63,344 bases of DNA, taken from the NCBI GenBank assembly GCA_000497835.1, contig KI547165.1, forward strand, positions 1 to 63,344, written 5' to 3'. Origin of the DNA: a gamma proteobacterium L18 (lineage in GTDB: Bacteria > Pseudomonadota > Gammaproteobacteria > Pseudomonadales > Pseudomonadaceae). The first letter of the stretch is position 1; each line of letters opens with the position of its first letter. The position numbers were made by a program, and so were the translations under genes. Of this stretch, positions 8,744 to 18,096 are shown one piece after another. The notes beneath the pieces were generated by a model. The model was given only the letters and a program-made list of their open reading frames with translations, searched no databases and was not told where the DNA came from.

Positions 8744-9472
8744 ATGTTTCTAGACCTTGAAGTTCGCCGCTACGGCAAGCAAAGCCCCCGCCATCAGCAT
8801 GATCATGCGCAATGTGTGCTGCCGATCAGGGGGGCGATGGACATCGACGTGGAGGGCCGTGCGGCGCGCATTGACCCCTCAATGGCAGCGCTTGTGCTTC
8901 CCGGTTCAGGGCATTCGCAGCAGGCCGACGCCGATAGCCGTTTTCTGGTGTTGGACTGCGCGCCCAGCCTGCTGGAAACCCTGCACCTGGGGCGTCTGGC
9001 CCAGAAGGTGTATGTGTCGGTTCCCCCTGCAACGCGGCGGCTTATCGAGTTTGCCGAGCTGATTGGCCACGAGCGACTGTCTATCTGCGCCTCACAGTTA
9101 AGCCCGTTGCTCCTGGCTTCCCTTGCGCCGGACGGCCCCGGTGTTGCCTCGCCCATGGAGCAGTTGATTGCCCGTGTGCGGGCCAATCCCGGTGCAAGCT
9201 GGAGCAATGCGGTGATGGCCCGCACAGCCAACATGAGCCTGAGCCAATTGCACCAGCGATTCGGTCAACAGTTTGCCATGAGCCCCCAGGCTTGGTTGAC
9301 CAATGTGCGTATCCAGCACGCGCAACGATGGTTGCGGGGTACCTCGTTGCCGATCGCCGAGATTGCCCTGCGTGCAGGTTTTTCCGACCAGGCATCGCTG
9401 ACGCGCACCATGCAGCGTGTCAGCGCCACCACGCCGGCGGCGTACCGCAAGGCGCAAAAACAGCCTGGGTAA
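8744..9472 (+). CDS. AraC-family transcriptional regulator
   Basis: 242 residues. The N-terminal half is a cupin-like sensor (SPRHQHDHAQCVLPIRGAM, then ALVLPGSGHSQQADADSRFLVLD). The C-terminal 100 residues are an AraC/XylS DNA-binding domain with two helix-turn-helix units: MSLSQLHQRFGQQFAMSPQAW and LPIAEIALRAGFSDQASLTR, ending with TPAAYR. It is divergent from the MFS gene and followed 79 nt downstream by a DMT permease, so it may regulate either efflux gene. The inducer is unknown. Confidence 0.88.
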   Translation: MFLDLEVRRYGKQSPRHQHDHAQCVLPIRGAMDIDVEGRAARIDPSMAALVLPGSGHSQQADADSRFLVLDCAPSLLETLHLGRLAQKVYVSVPPATRRLIEFAELIGHERLSICASQLSPLLLASLAPDGPGVASPMEQLIARVRANPGASWSNAVMARTANMSLSQLHQRFGQQFAMSPQAWLTNVRIQHAQRWLRGTSLPIAEIALRAGFSDQASLTRTMQRVSATTPAAYRKAQKQPG

Positions 9473-9551
9473 AAAAGACCACCGTTACCGACAATATTTA
9501 TCCGCGCCACGTGCCCCAGACTTCAGCCTTTATGCTGTGGAGCACGGGTGC

Positions 9552-10514
9552 ATGCTTGCTGATCGATCATTGTTGAAGGGTGTGGGCTACGGGGTTTGCG
9601 CAGGGCTGTGCTGGGGCGTGATTTTTCTTGGCCCGCAACTGGCCCCCGGGTTCAGCGGCTTGCAGTTCGCCGTGATGCGATTCCTGTGCTACGGCGCGAT
9701 CTCGGCGGCGCTGTTGCTGCCGCGCTGGCGGTGCGTTTGCGCCACGCTCAGCGTGGCCGACTGGACGTCACTGTTCTGGCTTAGCCTGATCGGCAACCTG
9801 GTGTATTACGCGCTGGTGGGCACGGCGGTGCAATGGGTGGGCATTGCCACCACTTCCCTGATTGTCGGGCTGATCCCGGTGCTGGTCACCCTGGCCGGCC
9901 GTAACGACGCCAATGCCGTGCCCTTGAGCAAGCTGGTTCCCTCGCTGTGCTGCGCCGTGGGTGGGGTGCTGCTGATCAGCTGGCATGCCTTGGCGCAGGG
10001 CGACAGGCCTGGTACGTGGACGCACATCGGTGGCGTTCTGTGCGCGGTGGGCGCCTTGGTCACGTGGAGCTGGTTCGCCGTCAGCAATGCGCGGCGTTTG
10101 GTGCAGGTCGCCCGTATTTCCTCGCATGACTGGGCACTGCTGACCGGCGTCATCACCGGGGCTCAGGCGCTGGTGTTGGCTGTGCCTGCCCTTGGTTTTC
10201 CGGCCGGTGGGCACGAGCCGTCGCAGTGGCTGCATTTTTTGCTGGCGGCTGCGGGTGTGGCCCTGTTGTCGTCGGTGGTGGGGGGCGCGTGCTGGAACCA
10301 GGCCAGCCGGTTGTTGCCGCTGGCCTTGAGTGGGCAGGTACTGGTGATTGAAACGTTGGCCGCCCTGGTGTTCGGGTTTTTGTGGGAGCAACGGCTACCT
10401 GACGGGTATGAGCAGGTGGCCATCGCGTTGCTGGTGATCGGAGTCATCTGGTGTGTGAATAGTCATCGCGAGCCTCGTCAATCCACGGCCGGCCAGCGTA
10501 GGAGCCGACTTTAG
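9552..10514 (+). CDS. DMT/EamA-family membrane transporter with REP-derived C-terminus
   Basis: 320 residues from ATG 9552, ten predicted membrane helices in two EamA repeats (GVGYGVCAGLCWGVIFLG at the start; HIGGVLCAVGALVTWSWFAVSNARR beginning the second). EamA proteins move small metabolites such as amino acids out of or into the cell; substrate unknown. The membrane part ends near VIGVIWCVN; the remaining tail runs into a GTAGGAGCC palindrome, and the stop TAG is part of that repeat (GACTTTAGTCGCG). The original stop was probably displaced when the repeat arrived. An upstream alternative start would overlap the AraC gene and was rejected. Confidence 0.82.
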   Translation: MLADRSLLKGVGYGVCAGLCWGVIFLGPQLAPGFSGLQFAVMRFLCYGAISAALLLPRWRCVCATLSVADWTSLFWLSLIGNLVYYALVGTAVQWVGIATTSLIVGLIPVLVTLAGRNDANAVPLSKLVPSLCCAVGGVLLISWHALAQGDRPGTWTHIGGVLCAVGALVTWSWFAVSNARRLVQVARISSHDWALLTGVITGAQALVLAVPALGFPAGGHEPSQWLHFLLAAAGVALLSSVVGGACWNQASRLLPLALSGQVLVIETLAALVFGFLWEQRLPDGYEQVAIALLVIGVIWCVNSHREPRQSTAGQRRSRL

Positions 10515-10923
10515 TCGCGATGCAGACGACGCGGTACATCTGATCCACCGCGTGTACCTTGCGGCTACGAAATTAGCGCCGACGCCGAGCGCTGCGCTGT
10601 GGGAGATTCCAGGGTGTTGGGCAACCTGTAGCAGCGGCCGTTAGGCCGCGTCAAAGGCGCCGCGCACTGGCTGAATACCGCGCCGGCTGTGACGCAGCCT
10701 TCGGCAGCTGCTACACCCCACTGTGGGAGCGGGTTCTACCCGCGAAAAGAACACCGCGTAATACCTGGCACCCTGTGGCGTCCTTTTCGCGGGTAGAACC
10801 CGCTCCCACAAAGACAGGTGCTGCTGCGTCGGCAGGGGGGGCAGCCCGGAAAAGCTTTCAGTACGCAGTCTATGAATGTATATTCGTATATGCGGATTAT
10901 CGAATGTATTAAGTGGTGCCCCC
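10498..10923. repeat. Composite REP region before arsR
   Basis: Contains a half palindrome of the GTAGGAGCC type (10498-10534), a GTAGCAGC-type unit (10628-10714) and the long hairpin with arms at 10723-10748 and 10784-10809. The latter two together repeat the arrangement at 59-250 nearly base for base. The last 60 bases carry the ars operator and promoter. Confidence 0.8.
10882..10905. promoter_or_regulatory. Candidate ArsR operator
   Basis: ATTCG (10882-10886) and CGAAT (10901-10905) form an inverted repeat in an AT-rich stretch 19 bases before the arsR start, and TGAAT a few bases upstream adds a third half-site. Position and composition suit autoregulation by ArsR. No footprint information is available; this is inference from pattern and place. 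Confidence 0.45.
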
Positions 10924-11274
10924 ATGACCCGATCACCTGCCACCGTCTTCAAATGCCTCGGGGACGAAACCCGAGCCCGCATCATGCTGATGCTCTGCGC
11001 TCAAGGTGAGCTGTGCGTGTGCGAGCTGATCTGGGCCCTGGATGACAGCCAGCCTAAAGTCTCCCGCCACCTGGCCCAACTGCGTACGTGCGGGCTGCTG
11101 GAAGACCGCCGCCAGGGCCAGTGGATTTACTACCGGCTGCATCCCCAGCTGCCGCAATGGGTACTGGACGTTCTGCAGGTAACGCTTACAGCCAATCAAT
11201 CCTGGGTTGATCAGGACGCCCAGCGTCTGGCCGTCATGGAAGGTCGCCCTGTCCGTCAAACCGACTGCTGCTGA
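10924..11274 (+). CDS. arsR: ArsR/SmtB arsenic-responsive repressor
   Basis: 116 residues. It shows the winged-helix ArsR core: TVFKCLGDETRARIMLMLC, then the metalloid site ELCVCEL (ArsR CVC box in helix alpha3), recognition helix SQPKVSRHLAQLRTCGLLE and wing DRRQGQWIYYRLHPQLP. The C-terminal DCC could add ligands. Arsenite binding to the cysteines releases DNA and derepresses the operon. ATG 10924 was chosen because the sequence before it is operator-like and non-conserved. First gene of arsRBC, 24 nt before arsB. Confidence 0.93.
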   Translation: MTRSPATVFKCLGDETRARIMLMLCAQGELCVCELIWALDDSQPKVSRHLAQLRTCGLLEDRRQGQWIYYRLHPQLPQWVLDVLQVTLTANQSWVDQDAQRLAVMEGRPVRQTDCC

Positions 11275-11298
11275 CCCCACCGCACTGAGACTCACCGC

Positions 11299-12588
11299 AT
11301 GTTCATCGCTGCCGCTATTTTTGTTCTCACACTCGTGCTGGTGATCTGGCAACCCAAGGGCCTGGGCGTGGGCTGGAGCGCCGCAGGCGGTGCCGTGCTG
11401 GCCCTGCTGGCTGGCGTGGTCGGCTGGGGTGATATCCCTGCCGTGTGGCATATTGTGTGGAACGCCACCGCTACGTTCATCGCTGTCATCATCATCAGCC
11501 TGCTGCTGGACGAGGCGGGTTTCTTCGAGTGGGCGGCGCTGCACATGGCCCGATGGGGCGGGGGCCGGGGCGGACGACTGTTCGGTCTGATGATTGTGTT
11601 GGGGGCGGCGGTGTCGGCGTTGTTCGCCAATGACGGCGCTGCCTTGATCCTGACGCCCATCGTGATTGCCATGCTCACCGCCTTGCGCTTCAGCCCTGCC
11701 GCCACGCTGGCCTTCGTCATGGCCGCAGGCTTCATTGCCGATACCGCGAGCCTGCCCCTGGTGGTGTCCAACCTGGTGAACATTGTGTCCGCCGACTTCT
11801 TCGGGGTGGGCTTCGGTGAGTATGCGTCGGTGATGTGGCCGGTGAACCTGGTGAGTGTCGCGGCCACGTTGCTGATGCTGTGGCTGTTTTACCGCAGGGA
11901 CGTCCCCGCGCAGTACGCCCCGCAACAGTTGCCGCCGCCCGGCTCTGCCATTCGGGACCGGGCGACATTTGTGGCGGGCTGGTGGGTGCTGGTGCTGTTG
12001 TTGGCCGGGCTTTTCGCCTTGGAGCCGCTGGGCATTCCCATCAGTGCGGTGGCAGCGGTGTGCGCCGTCATCCTGCTGGTGATTGCCGGGCGAGGGCACA
12101 TCATTTCCACCCGCAAGGTTATCCGGCATGCGCCCTGGCAGGTGGTGGTGTTCTCGCTGGGCATGTACCTGGTGATCTACGGGTTGCGCAATGCCGGCCT
12201 CACCGATGCCCTGGCATCGGTGTTCAGTGCCTTCGCAGGGCACGGCCTGTGGGTGGCAACCCTGGGCACCGGCATCGTCGCCGCGCTGCTGTCCTCGGTG
12301 ATGAACAACATGCCCAGCGTGCTGATCGGCGCCCTGTCGATCCAGGGCAGCGACGCCGCCGGGGTGGTCCATGAGGCCATGGTGTACGCCAATGTCATCG
12401 GCTGTGACCTGGGCCCGAAAATCACCCCCATCGGCAGCCTCGCCACCTTGCTGTGGCTGCATGTGCTGGCGCAGAAAAACATCCGCATCACCTGGGGGTA
12501 CTACTTCAAAGTCGGCAGCCTCCTCACCCTGCCTATCCTGCTCGTGACCCTGGCCGCTTTGGCCCTGCGGTTGAGCGTCCACGCCTAG
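11299..12588 (+). CDS. arsB: Arsenite efflux membrane protein ArsB
   Basis: 429 residues, the standard ArsB length, about twelve membrane helices. Typical ArsB segments are present: [61 protein letters not shown] and [15 protein letters not shown] with [20 protein letters not shown] near the C-terminus. It expels arsenite (and antimonite) across the inner membrane using the proton gradient; no arsA ATPase is present, so it should act as a secondary carrier. It follows arsR and precedes arsC by 9 nt, consistent with a single transcript. Confidence 0.93.
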   Translation: MFIAAAIFVLTLVLVIWQPKGLGVGWSAAGGAVLALLAGVVGWGDIPAVWHIVWNATATFIAVIIISLLLDEAGFFEWAALHMARWGGGRGGRLFGLMIVLGAAVSALFANDGAALILTPIVIAMLTALRFSPAATLAFVMAAGFIADTASLPLVVSNLVNIVSADFFGVGFGEYASVMWPVNLVSVAATLLMLWLFYRRDVPAQYAPQQLPPPGSAIRDRATFVAGWWVLVLLLAGLFALEPLGIPISAVAAVCAVILLVIAGRGHIISTRKVIRHAPWQVVVFSLGMYLVIYGLRNAGLTDALASVFSAFAGHGLWVATLGTGIVAALLSSVMNNMPSVLIGALSIQGSDAAGVVHEAMVYANVIGCDLGPKITPIGSLATLLWLHVLAQKNIRITWGYYFKVGSLLTLPILLVTLAALALRLSVHA

Positions 12589-12597
12589 GGGCATCCT

Positions 12598-13071
12598 ATG
12601 AAAATCCTGTTCATGTGCACGGCCAACAGCTGCCGCAGCGTGTTGTCCGAAGGCCTGTTCAACCACGCCGCGCCCCCGGGCATGACGGCGGTCAGCGCCG
12701 GCAGTTTCCCCAGCGGGCGCCTCAACCCGCATGCCGTCAGCACGCTGCAGGCGCTTGGCGTGGAGACGTCCGGGCTGTACAGCAAAGGCAGCGAGAGTTT
12801 CCAGCACAGCCCTCCGGACATCGTGATCACGGTGTGCGACAAAGCCGGCGGCGAGCCGTGCCCCGTCTATTTCGGGCCGGCGATCAAAAGCCATTGGGGC
12901 CTCGCCGACCCTTCGGAGGTCGAGGGCAGTGATGAGGCCGTGCAAGCGGCGTTCGACGCCACCGTGGCGCATATCCGCCGACGTTTTGCCGCCTTCTTCG
13001 CCCTTGATCTCAATGCGCTCGGCCCCTCGGCGCTCAAGCAGGCCCTGGACCACATTGGTGCGCAACCGTAA
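12598..13071 (+). CDS. arsC: Arsenate reductase, low-molecular-weight phosphatase type
   Basis: 157 residues. The P-loop CTANSCRS (Cys8 to Arg14, CX5R) opens the protein, and VCDKAGGEPCPVYFG supplies the further redox cysteines around residue 80-90. This is the LMW-PTPase-fold ArsC; some members use thioredoxin and some glutaredoxin, which I cannot settle from sequence. It reduces arsenate to arsenite for export by ArsB. Third gene of the operon; no arsH follows. The C-terminal 40 residues are a helical extension. Confidence 0.92.
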   Translation: MKILFMCTANSCRSVLSEGLFNHAAPPGMTAVSAGSFPSGRLNPHAVSTLQALGVETSGLYSKGSESFQHSPPDIVITVCDKAGGEPCPVYFGPAIKSHWGLADPSEVEGSDEAVQAAFDATVAHIRRRFAAFFALDLNALGPSALKQALDHIGAQP

Positions 13072-13490
13072 CCTGCGTATAACGCGTAAGGTCGCGATGC
13101 AGACGACGCGGTCCCCTGTAGCAGCGGCCGCCAGGTCGCGTCACAGGCACTGCGGTCCCGAACACCGAGCGAACGCAAGGCGGTCAGCGACAACATCGCG
13201 CTGCACGTGGTGTCCCAGTGGGAGCACCTACGCAGCGTTTGCCGCGACTCACCTGCGACGCGGTTCGCCACGCACCGCTTGGCGGCCAGTCAAGGCGCGC
13301 AGGTCGCGGATGCCGCGACCCAGGCGCGCATGGACGCGCTCAAGGCAGGGGGCGTGGAGCAGCGAGTGGCGATTACGGCACAGATCGCCGATGGCTTGGG
13401 TTGGGGCAAATAGCGGCATCACACAGTTCAGCACCACCTGGCGCCAACGGCTACAGTGGTGCCCATTGACGTGGTGTGAGGCGGGCGGGC
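13072..13490. other. Intergenic region with REP halves and a possible gene remnant
   Basis: Contains a partial GTAGGAGCC palindrome half (about 13090-13112) and only the left half of a GTAGCAGC unit (13118-13147). From about 13155 to 13413 an uninterrupted plus frame follows with protein-like composition (ending AQIADGLGWGK), but without a recognised family or ribosome site. It may be the 3' remnant of a gene whose 5' end was replaced by the repeats. Confidence 0.4.
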
Positions 13491-14405
13491 GTGGACAGGT
13501 TTCTTGAAATGAAAGTGCTGTTGGCCGTGGTGGAGGCCGAGAGCTTCGCCGCTGGCGCCCGGGTGGTGGGCATGTCACCGCCCAGCGTGACCCGCGTGAT
13601 CGCCGGGCTTGAGGCGCGGCTGGGCACGCTGTTGCTGGCCCGCAGTACCCGCAGCCTGCGCCTGACCGAGGCCGGGCGGCGCTACGTGGAAGACTGCAAA
13701 CGCATCCTGCTGGAGTTGGAGGAGGCCGAGGAGTTGGCCGCCGGCGGCACCCTGCGCGCCAGGGGCAACCTGACGGTCACGGCGCCGGTGATGTTCGGCG
13801 AGGCGTTTCTGATGCCACTGATTACCGAGTACCTGGACCGCCATCCGCAGGTCACCCTCAACGCCGTGCTGGTGGATCGTCTGGTCAACCTGGTGGAAGA
13901 GGGCGTGGACGTGGCCGTGCGCATCGGCACCTTGCCGGACAGCAGCCTGCAAGCTGTGCAGGTGGGCAGCATCCGCCCGGTGGTGTGCGCCGCGCCGGGC
14001 TTTCTGGACCGCGTCGGCCGGCCCACGCAGCCAGAAGATGTCATGGCCTTGCCGGTGGTGATGTCCTCGGCCAGCAACCTGCTCACCGAGTGGCATTTCC
14101 AGCGCCAGGGGCAGGCGGTGGTGCTGCACCCGCAGCCGCGGTTGCTGGTCAGCTCCAACCAGGCCGCCATCAATGCGGCGCGGTTGGGCTGGGGGCTGAC
14201 GCGGGTGCTGTCCTATCAGGCGGCGCAGTGGGTGGAGAAGGGCGAGCTTGAGGTGGTGCTGGAGGCGTTTCAAACCCCGGCGTTCCCGGTGAACATCCTG
14301 TACCAGGCAGACCGGCAGGTGCTGGCCAAGGTACGCACCTTCGTCGACCATTGCGCCAGCCGCTTGCTCGCCGACACCGCGCTGCAAGCCGCAGCGATGG
14401 CCTGA
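13491..14405 (+). CDS. LysR-family transcriptional regulator
   Basis: 304 residues from GTG 13491, preceded by a G-rich GAGGCGGGCGGG stretch; the more upstream GTG at 13476 would add five residues not typical of the family. Residues 1-60 are the LysR winged HTH (MDRFLEMKVLLAVVEAESFAAGARVVGMS; PPSVTRVIAGLEARLGTLLL; STRSLRLTEAGRRY), followed by an effector domain beginning ARGNLTVTAPVMFGEAF. It is followed three bases later by a second LysR gene on the same strand, an uncommon pairing. Neighbouring GST and reductase-fusion genes are plausible targets. Confidence 0.88.
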   Translation: MDRFLEMKVLLAVVEAESFAAGARVVGMSPPSVTRVIAGLEARLGTLLLARSTRSLRLTEAGRRYVEDCKRILLELEEAEELAAGGTLRARGNLTVTAPVMFGEAFLMPLITEYLDRHPQVTLNAVLVDRLVNLVEEGVDVAVRIGTLPDSSLQAVQVGSIRPVVCAAPGFLDRVGRPTQPEDVMALPVVMSSASNLLTEWHFQRQGQAVVLHPQPRLLVSSNQAAINAARLGWGLTRVLSYQAAQWVEKGELEVVLEAFQTPAFPVNILYQADRQVLAKVRTFVDHCASRLLADTALQAAAMA

Positions 14406-14408
14406 TGG

Positions 14409-15299
14409 ATGGGCCGTTATCGCGAGATGCACACCTTTGTGACCGTGGCCCAGGCCGGCAGCCTGGCCGCAGCTGCCCGTCACCTGAAGCTGTCGCCGGC
14501 CACGGTGATGCGCACCATCGCCGCGCTGGAGGCGCGCCTGCACAGCACGTTGCTGATACGCAGCCCGCGCGGTGTGCGCCTGAGCCCTGCCGGTGAACAG
14601 TTCGCGCAACGCTGCGAGCACATCCTGGCCCAGACCCAGGTGGCCGAGCGTGCCGCCGCCGGCCTGCATGCCAGCCCCGAGGGGCAACTGACGATCGCCT
14701 TGCCGCTGCTGATCGATGCCCAGGTGTTCACCCCCATCGCGGTCGCCTACCTGGACGCTTTCCCCCAGGTGCGCCTGTCCATCCAGGCGTGTGAAGGCGT
14801 GCCCCGGCTGCTCAAGGACGGCATCGATGTGGCCATTGTGGTCGGTGCGCTGCCGGACTCGTCCGAATTCGCCCTCGCACTGGGCATGGTCAGGCCGATG
14901 CTGTGTGCGGCGCCAGGCTATCTGGCCCGGTGGGGGCGGCCTGGCAGCCTTGACGAGCTCAAATCCCATCGCGCCGTGCTGGTGCCCTCAACCGGTCAGC
15001 AGGCGCCGTGGCACAGCGGTTCGGATCGTGCGCTGAAAGCTGCGCGGGTGCTGACCTGCACTACCCAGCGCGGCGCCATCCACGCGGCTACCCTGGGGCT
15101 GGGCCTGATTCGCTGCATGAGCCATGAGGTCCATGAGGAACTGGCCAGCGGCGCCCTTGAGCCGATATTGAGCGACTTGGCGGGCGACGAGGTGCCGGTG
15201 TATTTGAGCTATCGTCATGGCCGCCGCGCCGAAGCGCGGGTGCGCTCGTTCATCGACTTTGCCGCACCCTTGCTGCGCGATCATCCGGCCTTCCGCTAA
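14409..15299 (+). CDS. Second LysR-family transcriptional regulator
   Basis: 296 residues. DNA-binding domain: [30 protein letters not shown], then [20 protein letters not shown]; effector domain starts [19 protein letters not shown]. Its layout and wording parallel the preceding LysR protein (AGLEARLGTLLLARSTRSLRL versus [21 protein letters not shown]), so the two look like an old tandem duplication. The ATG is 3 nt after the first gene's stop, implying co-translation. Effector and targets are unknown; the GST gene 111 nt downstream is nearest. Confidence 0.88.
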   Translation: MGRYREMHTFVTVAQAGSLAAAARHLKLSPATVMRTIAALEARLHSTLLIRSPRGVRLSPAGEQFAQRCEHILAQTQVAERAAAGLHASPEGQLTIALPLLIDAQVFTPIAVAYLDAFPQVRLSIQACEGVPRLLKDGIDVAIVVGALPDSSEFALALGMVRPMLCAAPGYLARWGRPGSLDELKSHRAVLVPSTGQQAPWHSGSDRALKAARVLTCTTQRGAIHAATLGLGLIRCMSHEVHEELASGALEPILSDLAGDEVPVYLSYRHGRRAEARVRSFIDFAAPLLRDHPAFR

Positions 15300-15409
15300 G
15301 GGTTTATTTCACAAAACGGAATTATGGATTGCGCTGGGTGGTGATTCTGCTGGGGGATGGAGGGGCGCAGTATGGCTGCACTGTGTTACCACCTTCACGG
15401 AGCCACACC

Positions 15410-16036
15410 ATGCCAAACGCCATCAAGTTGTACCACGTTGCCCTGTCCGGCCACGCCCATCGCGTGCAGCTGATGCTGTCGCTGCTCCAACTGCCCACCG
15501 AACTGATCACGGTCGACCTGGCCAAGGGCGAGCACAAGACCCCAGCTTTCCTGGCCCTCAATCCCTTCGGGCAGGTGCCGGTGCTCGATGACAACGGCAC
15601 CGTGCTCAGCGACTCCAACGCGATCCTGGTGTACCTGGCCAAAACCTACGGCACGGGCAGCTGGAAACCCCAGGACCCGCTGACCGAAGCGCGCATCCAG
15701 CGCTGGCTGTCGGTGGCGGCTGGCCAACTGGCCTACGGCCCGGCTGCCGCGCGACTGGTCACGGTATTCGGCGCCGCTTTCAACGCCGATGAGGTGATCA
15801 ACCGCGCCCACGCCCTGCTCAAGGTAATGGACAGCGAACTGGCCAGCAGCCCCTACCTGGCCGGGCCGGAACCGACCATCGCCGATGTCGCCAACTACAG
15901 TTACATCGCCCACGCACCGGAAGGCAACGTCTCGCTGCAGGACTACCCGCACGTGCGTGCCTGGTTGCAGCGTATCGAAGCATTGCCAGGCTTCGTGGCC
16001 ATGCCGCGTACGGCGGCGGGCCTGCAAGCCCACTAA
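15410..16036 (+). CDS. Glutathione S-transferase
   Basis: 208 residues. Thioredoxin-fold N-terminal domain: [22 protein letters not shown], then [31 protein letters not shown] with the cis-proline (QVPVL) and DSNAI glutathione-binding elements. The C-terminal all-helical domain has [24 protein letters not shown]. The start follows a purine-rich site. It lies 20 nt before the PNPOx/ferredoxin-reductase fusion and is probably co-transcribed with it; this gene pair occurs as a unit in my recollection of Pseudomonas genomes. The physiological substrate is unknown. Confidence 0.9.
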   Translation: MPNAIKLYHVALSGHAHRVQLMLSLLQLPTELITVDLAKGEHKTPAFLALNPFGQVPVLDDNGTVLSDSNAILVYLAKTYGTGSWKPQDPLTEARIQRWLSVAAGQLAYGPAAARLVTVFGAAFNADEVINRAHALLKVMDSELASSPYLAGPEPTIADVANYSYIAHAPEGNVSLQDYPHVRAWLQRIEALPGFVAMPRTAAGLQAH

Positions 16037-16056
16037 GCGATCGAGGAGCCCGCGCC

Positions 16057-18096
16057 ATGGACCACCTGCCAACATCGCCCTGGCATGCCGGGGAGAAAAC
16101 CCTTCAGCAACGGTTCCTCGCTTCAGAGCGCATGGACGAAATCGGGCCGCGGGTGATCCGCGATTACATGCCCGACCAGCACCGCGACTTCTACCACCAA
16201 CTGCCCTTCATGCTGGTGGGCGCGGTGGACGCCGACGGTCGCCCCTGGGCCACTGTGCTGGAAGGGCCGGAGGGCTTTGTCAGCTCTGCCGACCCTTACC
16301 ACCTGCACCTGGCCGTGCAGCCCGATCCGCACGACCCGGCCGCGCCCGGGCTGCAGGCGGGGCGCGCCATCGGCATGCTGGGCATCGAGTTGCACACCCG
16401 GCGCCGCAACCGCATCAATGGCCTGATCCGCCAGGCCTCGGCGGCGGGCCTGGACGTGGAGGTAGAGCAGTCCTACGGCAACTGCCCCAAATACATTCAG
16501 GAGCGGGCGTACACGCGTGTGCCCGAGCCTGAAAACGGCCGCCCGCCGCGACAGGACTTCACGGCACTGACCGAGCACACCCGCGCCCTGATCGCCGCGG
16601 CGGATACCTTTTTCATCGCCAGCTACGTCGATCATGACGATCACCGTCGCTCGGTTGACGTCTCCCACCGCGGCGGCCGTGCCGGGTTCATCGACGTGCA
16701 GGGCAACCGCCTGACCATCCCCGACTACGCCGGCAATCTGTTCTTCAACACCCTGGGCAACCTGCAGGCCAACCCGGTGGCCGGCCTGCTGTTCATCGAC
16801 TTCACCAGCGGCGACCTGCTGCAACTGACCGGGCGCACCGAGCTGCTGCTCGACAGCCCCTTGATCAAGGCCTTTGAAGGCGCCGAGCGGTTGTGGACCT
16901 TCGAAGTCACGCAGGCAGTGCTGCGCCCGGGGGCGCTGAAACTGCGCTGGCAGTTTCACGACTATGCGCCCACCAGCCTGGCCACCGGCACCTGGGCCGA
17001 AACCGGCGAGCGCCTGCGCCAGGCCGAGCAGCGTCGGCAATGGCAGCAATGGCGGGTGACCCGCGTGCAACAGGAAAGCAGCGACATCCGCTCGTTCTAC
17101 CTGCAAGCGCCGGACGCTGCGACGGTCGCGTTCATGCCGGGTCAGCACGTGCCGATGCGCTTGGGTGATCAGGCGTTGGTCAGAACCTACAGCCTCTCCA
17201 GCGCCCCGGCCGACGGCCACCTGCGTATCAGCGTCAAACGCCAAGGTGCGGTGTCGCATTACCTGCACGATCGCGTGCAGGTGGGCGACCTGCTGGACGT
17301 ACGCCCGCCGGTGGGCGGCTTCACTCTGGTCGAAGACACGCAACGGCCGGTGGTATTGCTGGGGGCGGGGGTGGGCGTCACGCCAATGATGTCGATGGCC
17401 CGCCAGCTGGTGGCGCAGAACCTGGGGCAGGGCAGTGCGCGCGCGATTCATCTGTTCCAGAGCGCACGGGCCCTGGCGGAGTTGCCCTTCCAGGCGGAAC
17501 TGGCCCACTTGCAGCAGGATCCGCTGTCGTTGCTGCACATCCACCGCGCCCTGAGCAGCCCCGGGGCAGATGCGGTGCTTGGGCGCGACTACCAGATCGT
17601 CGGCCGGTTGACCTTCGCCGAGGTCAAGGCGCGGCTGCCGCTGGATGATTACGACTTCTACCTGTGCGGGCCGGCCGGTTTTCTCCAGGACCTGTATGAC
17701 GGCCTGCGCAGTATCAACGTGCCCGATGCGCGCATCCATGCCGAAGCCTTCGGCCCCTCGGCCCTGCGCCGCCTGCAAAGCGCCACGCCGCCTGCCGCGC
17801 CGCAACCGCCAGCGGCCAGCGTGCCTACCCCGGTTTACTTCAACGCCAGCGCCACCGAAGCGCGCTGGGCCCCCGGCGATGGCAGCCTGCTGGAGCTGGC
17901 CGAGCGTCGCGGCCTGAACCCCGAGTTCAGTTGCCGGGGTGGTTCCTGCGGCACGTGCAGCACGCGGCTGATCAGCGGCAGCGTGCATTACCCCATCCCT
18001 CCGGCGCAGCTGCCGGAGGCGGGCCGGGTGCTGATTTGCTGTGCGGTACCGGGGCAGGGCGAGGAGGGGAGGCAGGGGTTGGTGCTGGAGCTGTAG
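16057..18096 (+). CDS. Three-domain fusion: PNPOx-like flavin barrel, ferredoxin-NADP reductase, 2Fe-2S
   Basis: 679 residues. About 45-330: pyridoxamine-phosphate-oxidase-like split barrel (FMLVGAVDADGRPWATVLEG; NLFFNTLGNLQANPVAGLLFIDF). About 340-570: FAD/NAD(P) reductase (RTYSLSSAPADGHLRISVKRQ for FAD; LGAGVGVTPMMSMARQ and FYLCGPAGFLQDLYDGL for the nicotinamide nucleotide). 595-679: plant-type ferredoxin with Cys626, Cys631, Cys634 and Cys662 or 663 (FSCRGGSCGTCSTRL...ICC). Electrons would flow NAD(P)H to FAD to 2Fe-2S to the flavin barrel or a partner. It is cytoplasmic; the reaction is unknown. It lies 20 nt after the GST gene. Confidence 0.85.
   Translation: MDHLPTSPWHAGEKTLQQRFLASERMDEIGPRVIRDYMPDQHRDFYHQLPFMLVGAVDADGRPWATVLEGPEGFVSSADPYHLHLAVQPDPHDPAAPGLQAGRAIGMLGIELHTRRRNRINGLIRQASAAGLDVEVEQSYGNCPKYIQERAYTRVPEPENGRPPRQDFTALTEHTRALIAAADTFFIASYVDHDDHRRSVDVSHRGGRAGFIDVQGNRLTIPDYAGNLFFNTLGNLQANPVAGLLFIDFTSGDLLQLTGRTELLLDSPLIKAFEGAERLWTFEVTQAVLRPGALKLRWQFHDYAPTSLATGTWAETGERLRQAEQRRQWQQWRVTRVQQESSDIRSFYLQAPDAATVAFMPGQHVPMRLGDQALVRTYSLSSAPADGHLRISVKRQGAVSHYLHDRVQVGDLLDVRPPVGGFTLVEDTQRPVVLLGAGVGVTPMMSMARQLVAQNLGQGSARAIHLFQSARALAELPFQAELAHLQQDPLSLLHIHRALSSPGADAVLGRDYQIVGRLTFAEVKARLPLDDYDFYLCGPAGFLQDLYDGLRSINVPDARIHAEAFGPSALRRLQSATPPAAPQPPAASVPTPVYFNASATEARWAPGDGSLLELAERRGLNPEFSCRGGSCGTCSTRLISGSVHYPIPPAQLPEAGRVLICCAVPGQGEEGRQGLVLEL

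Noticed and set aside
10933..13065. 710-codon minus frame over the ars operon
   Set aside because: It is the complement of arsR, arsB and arsC, which all have clear motifs. No ribosome site or family match.
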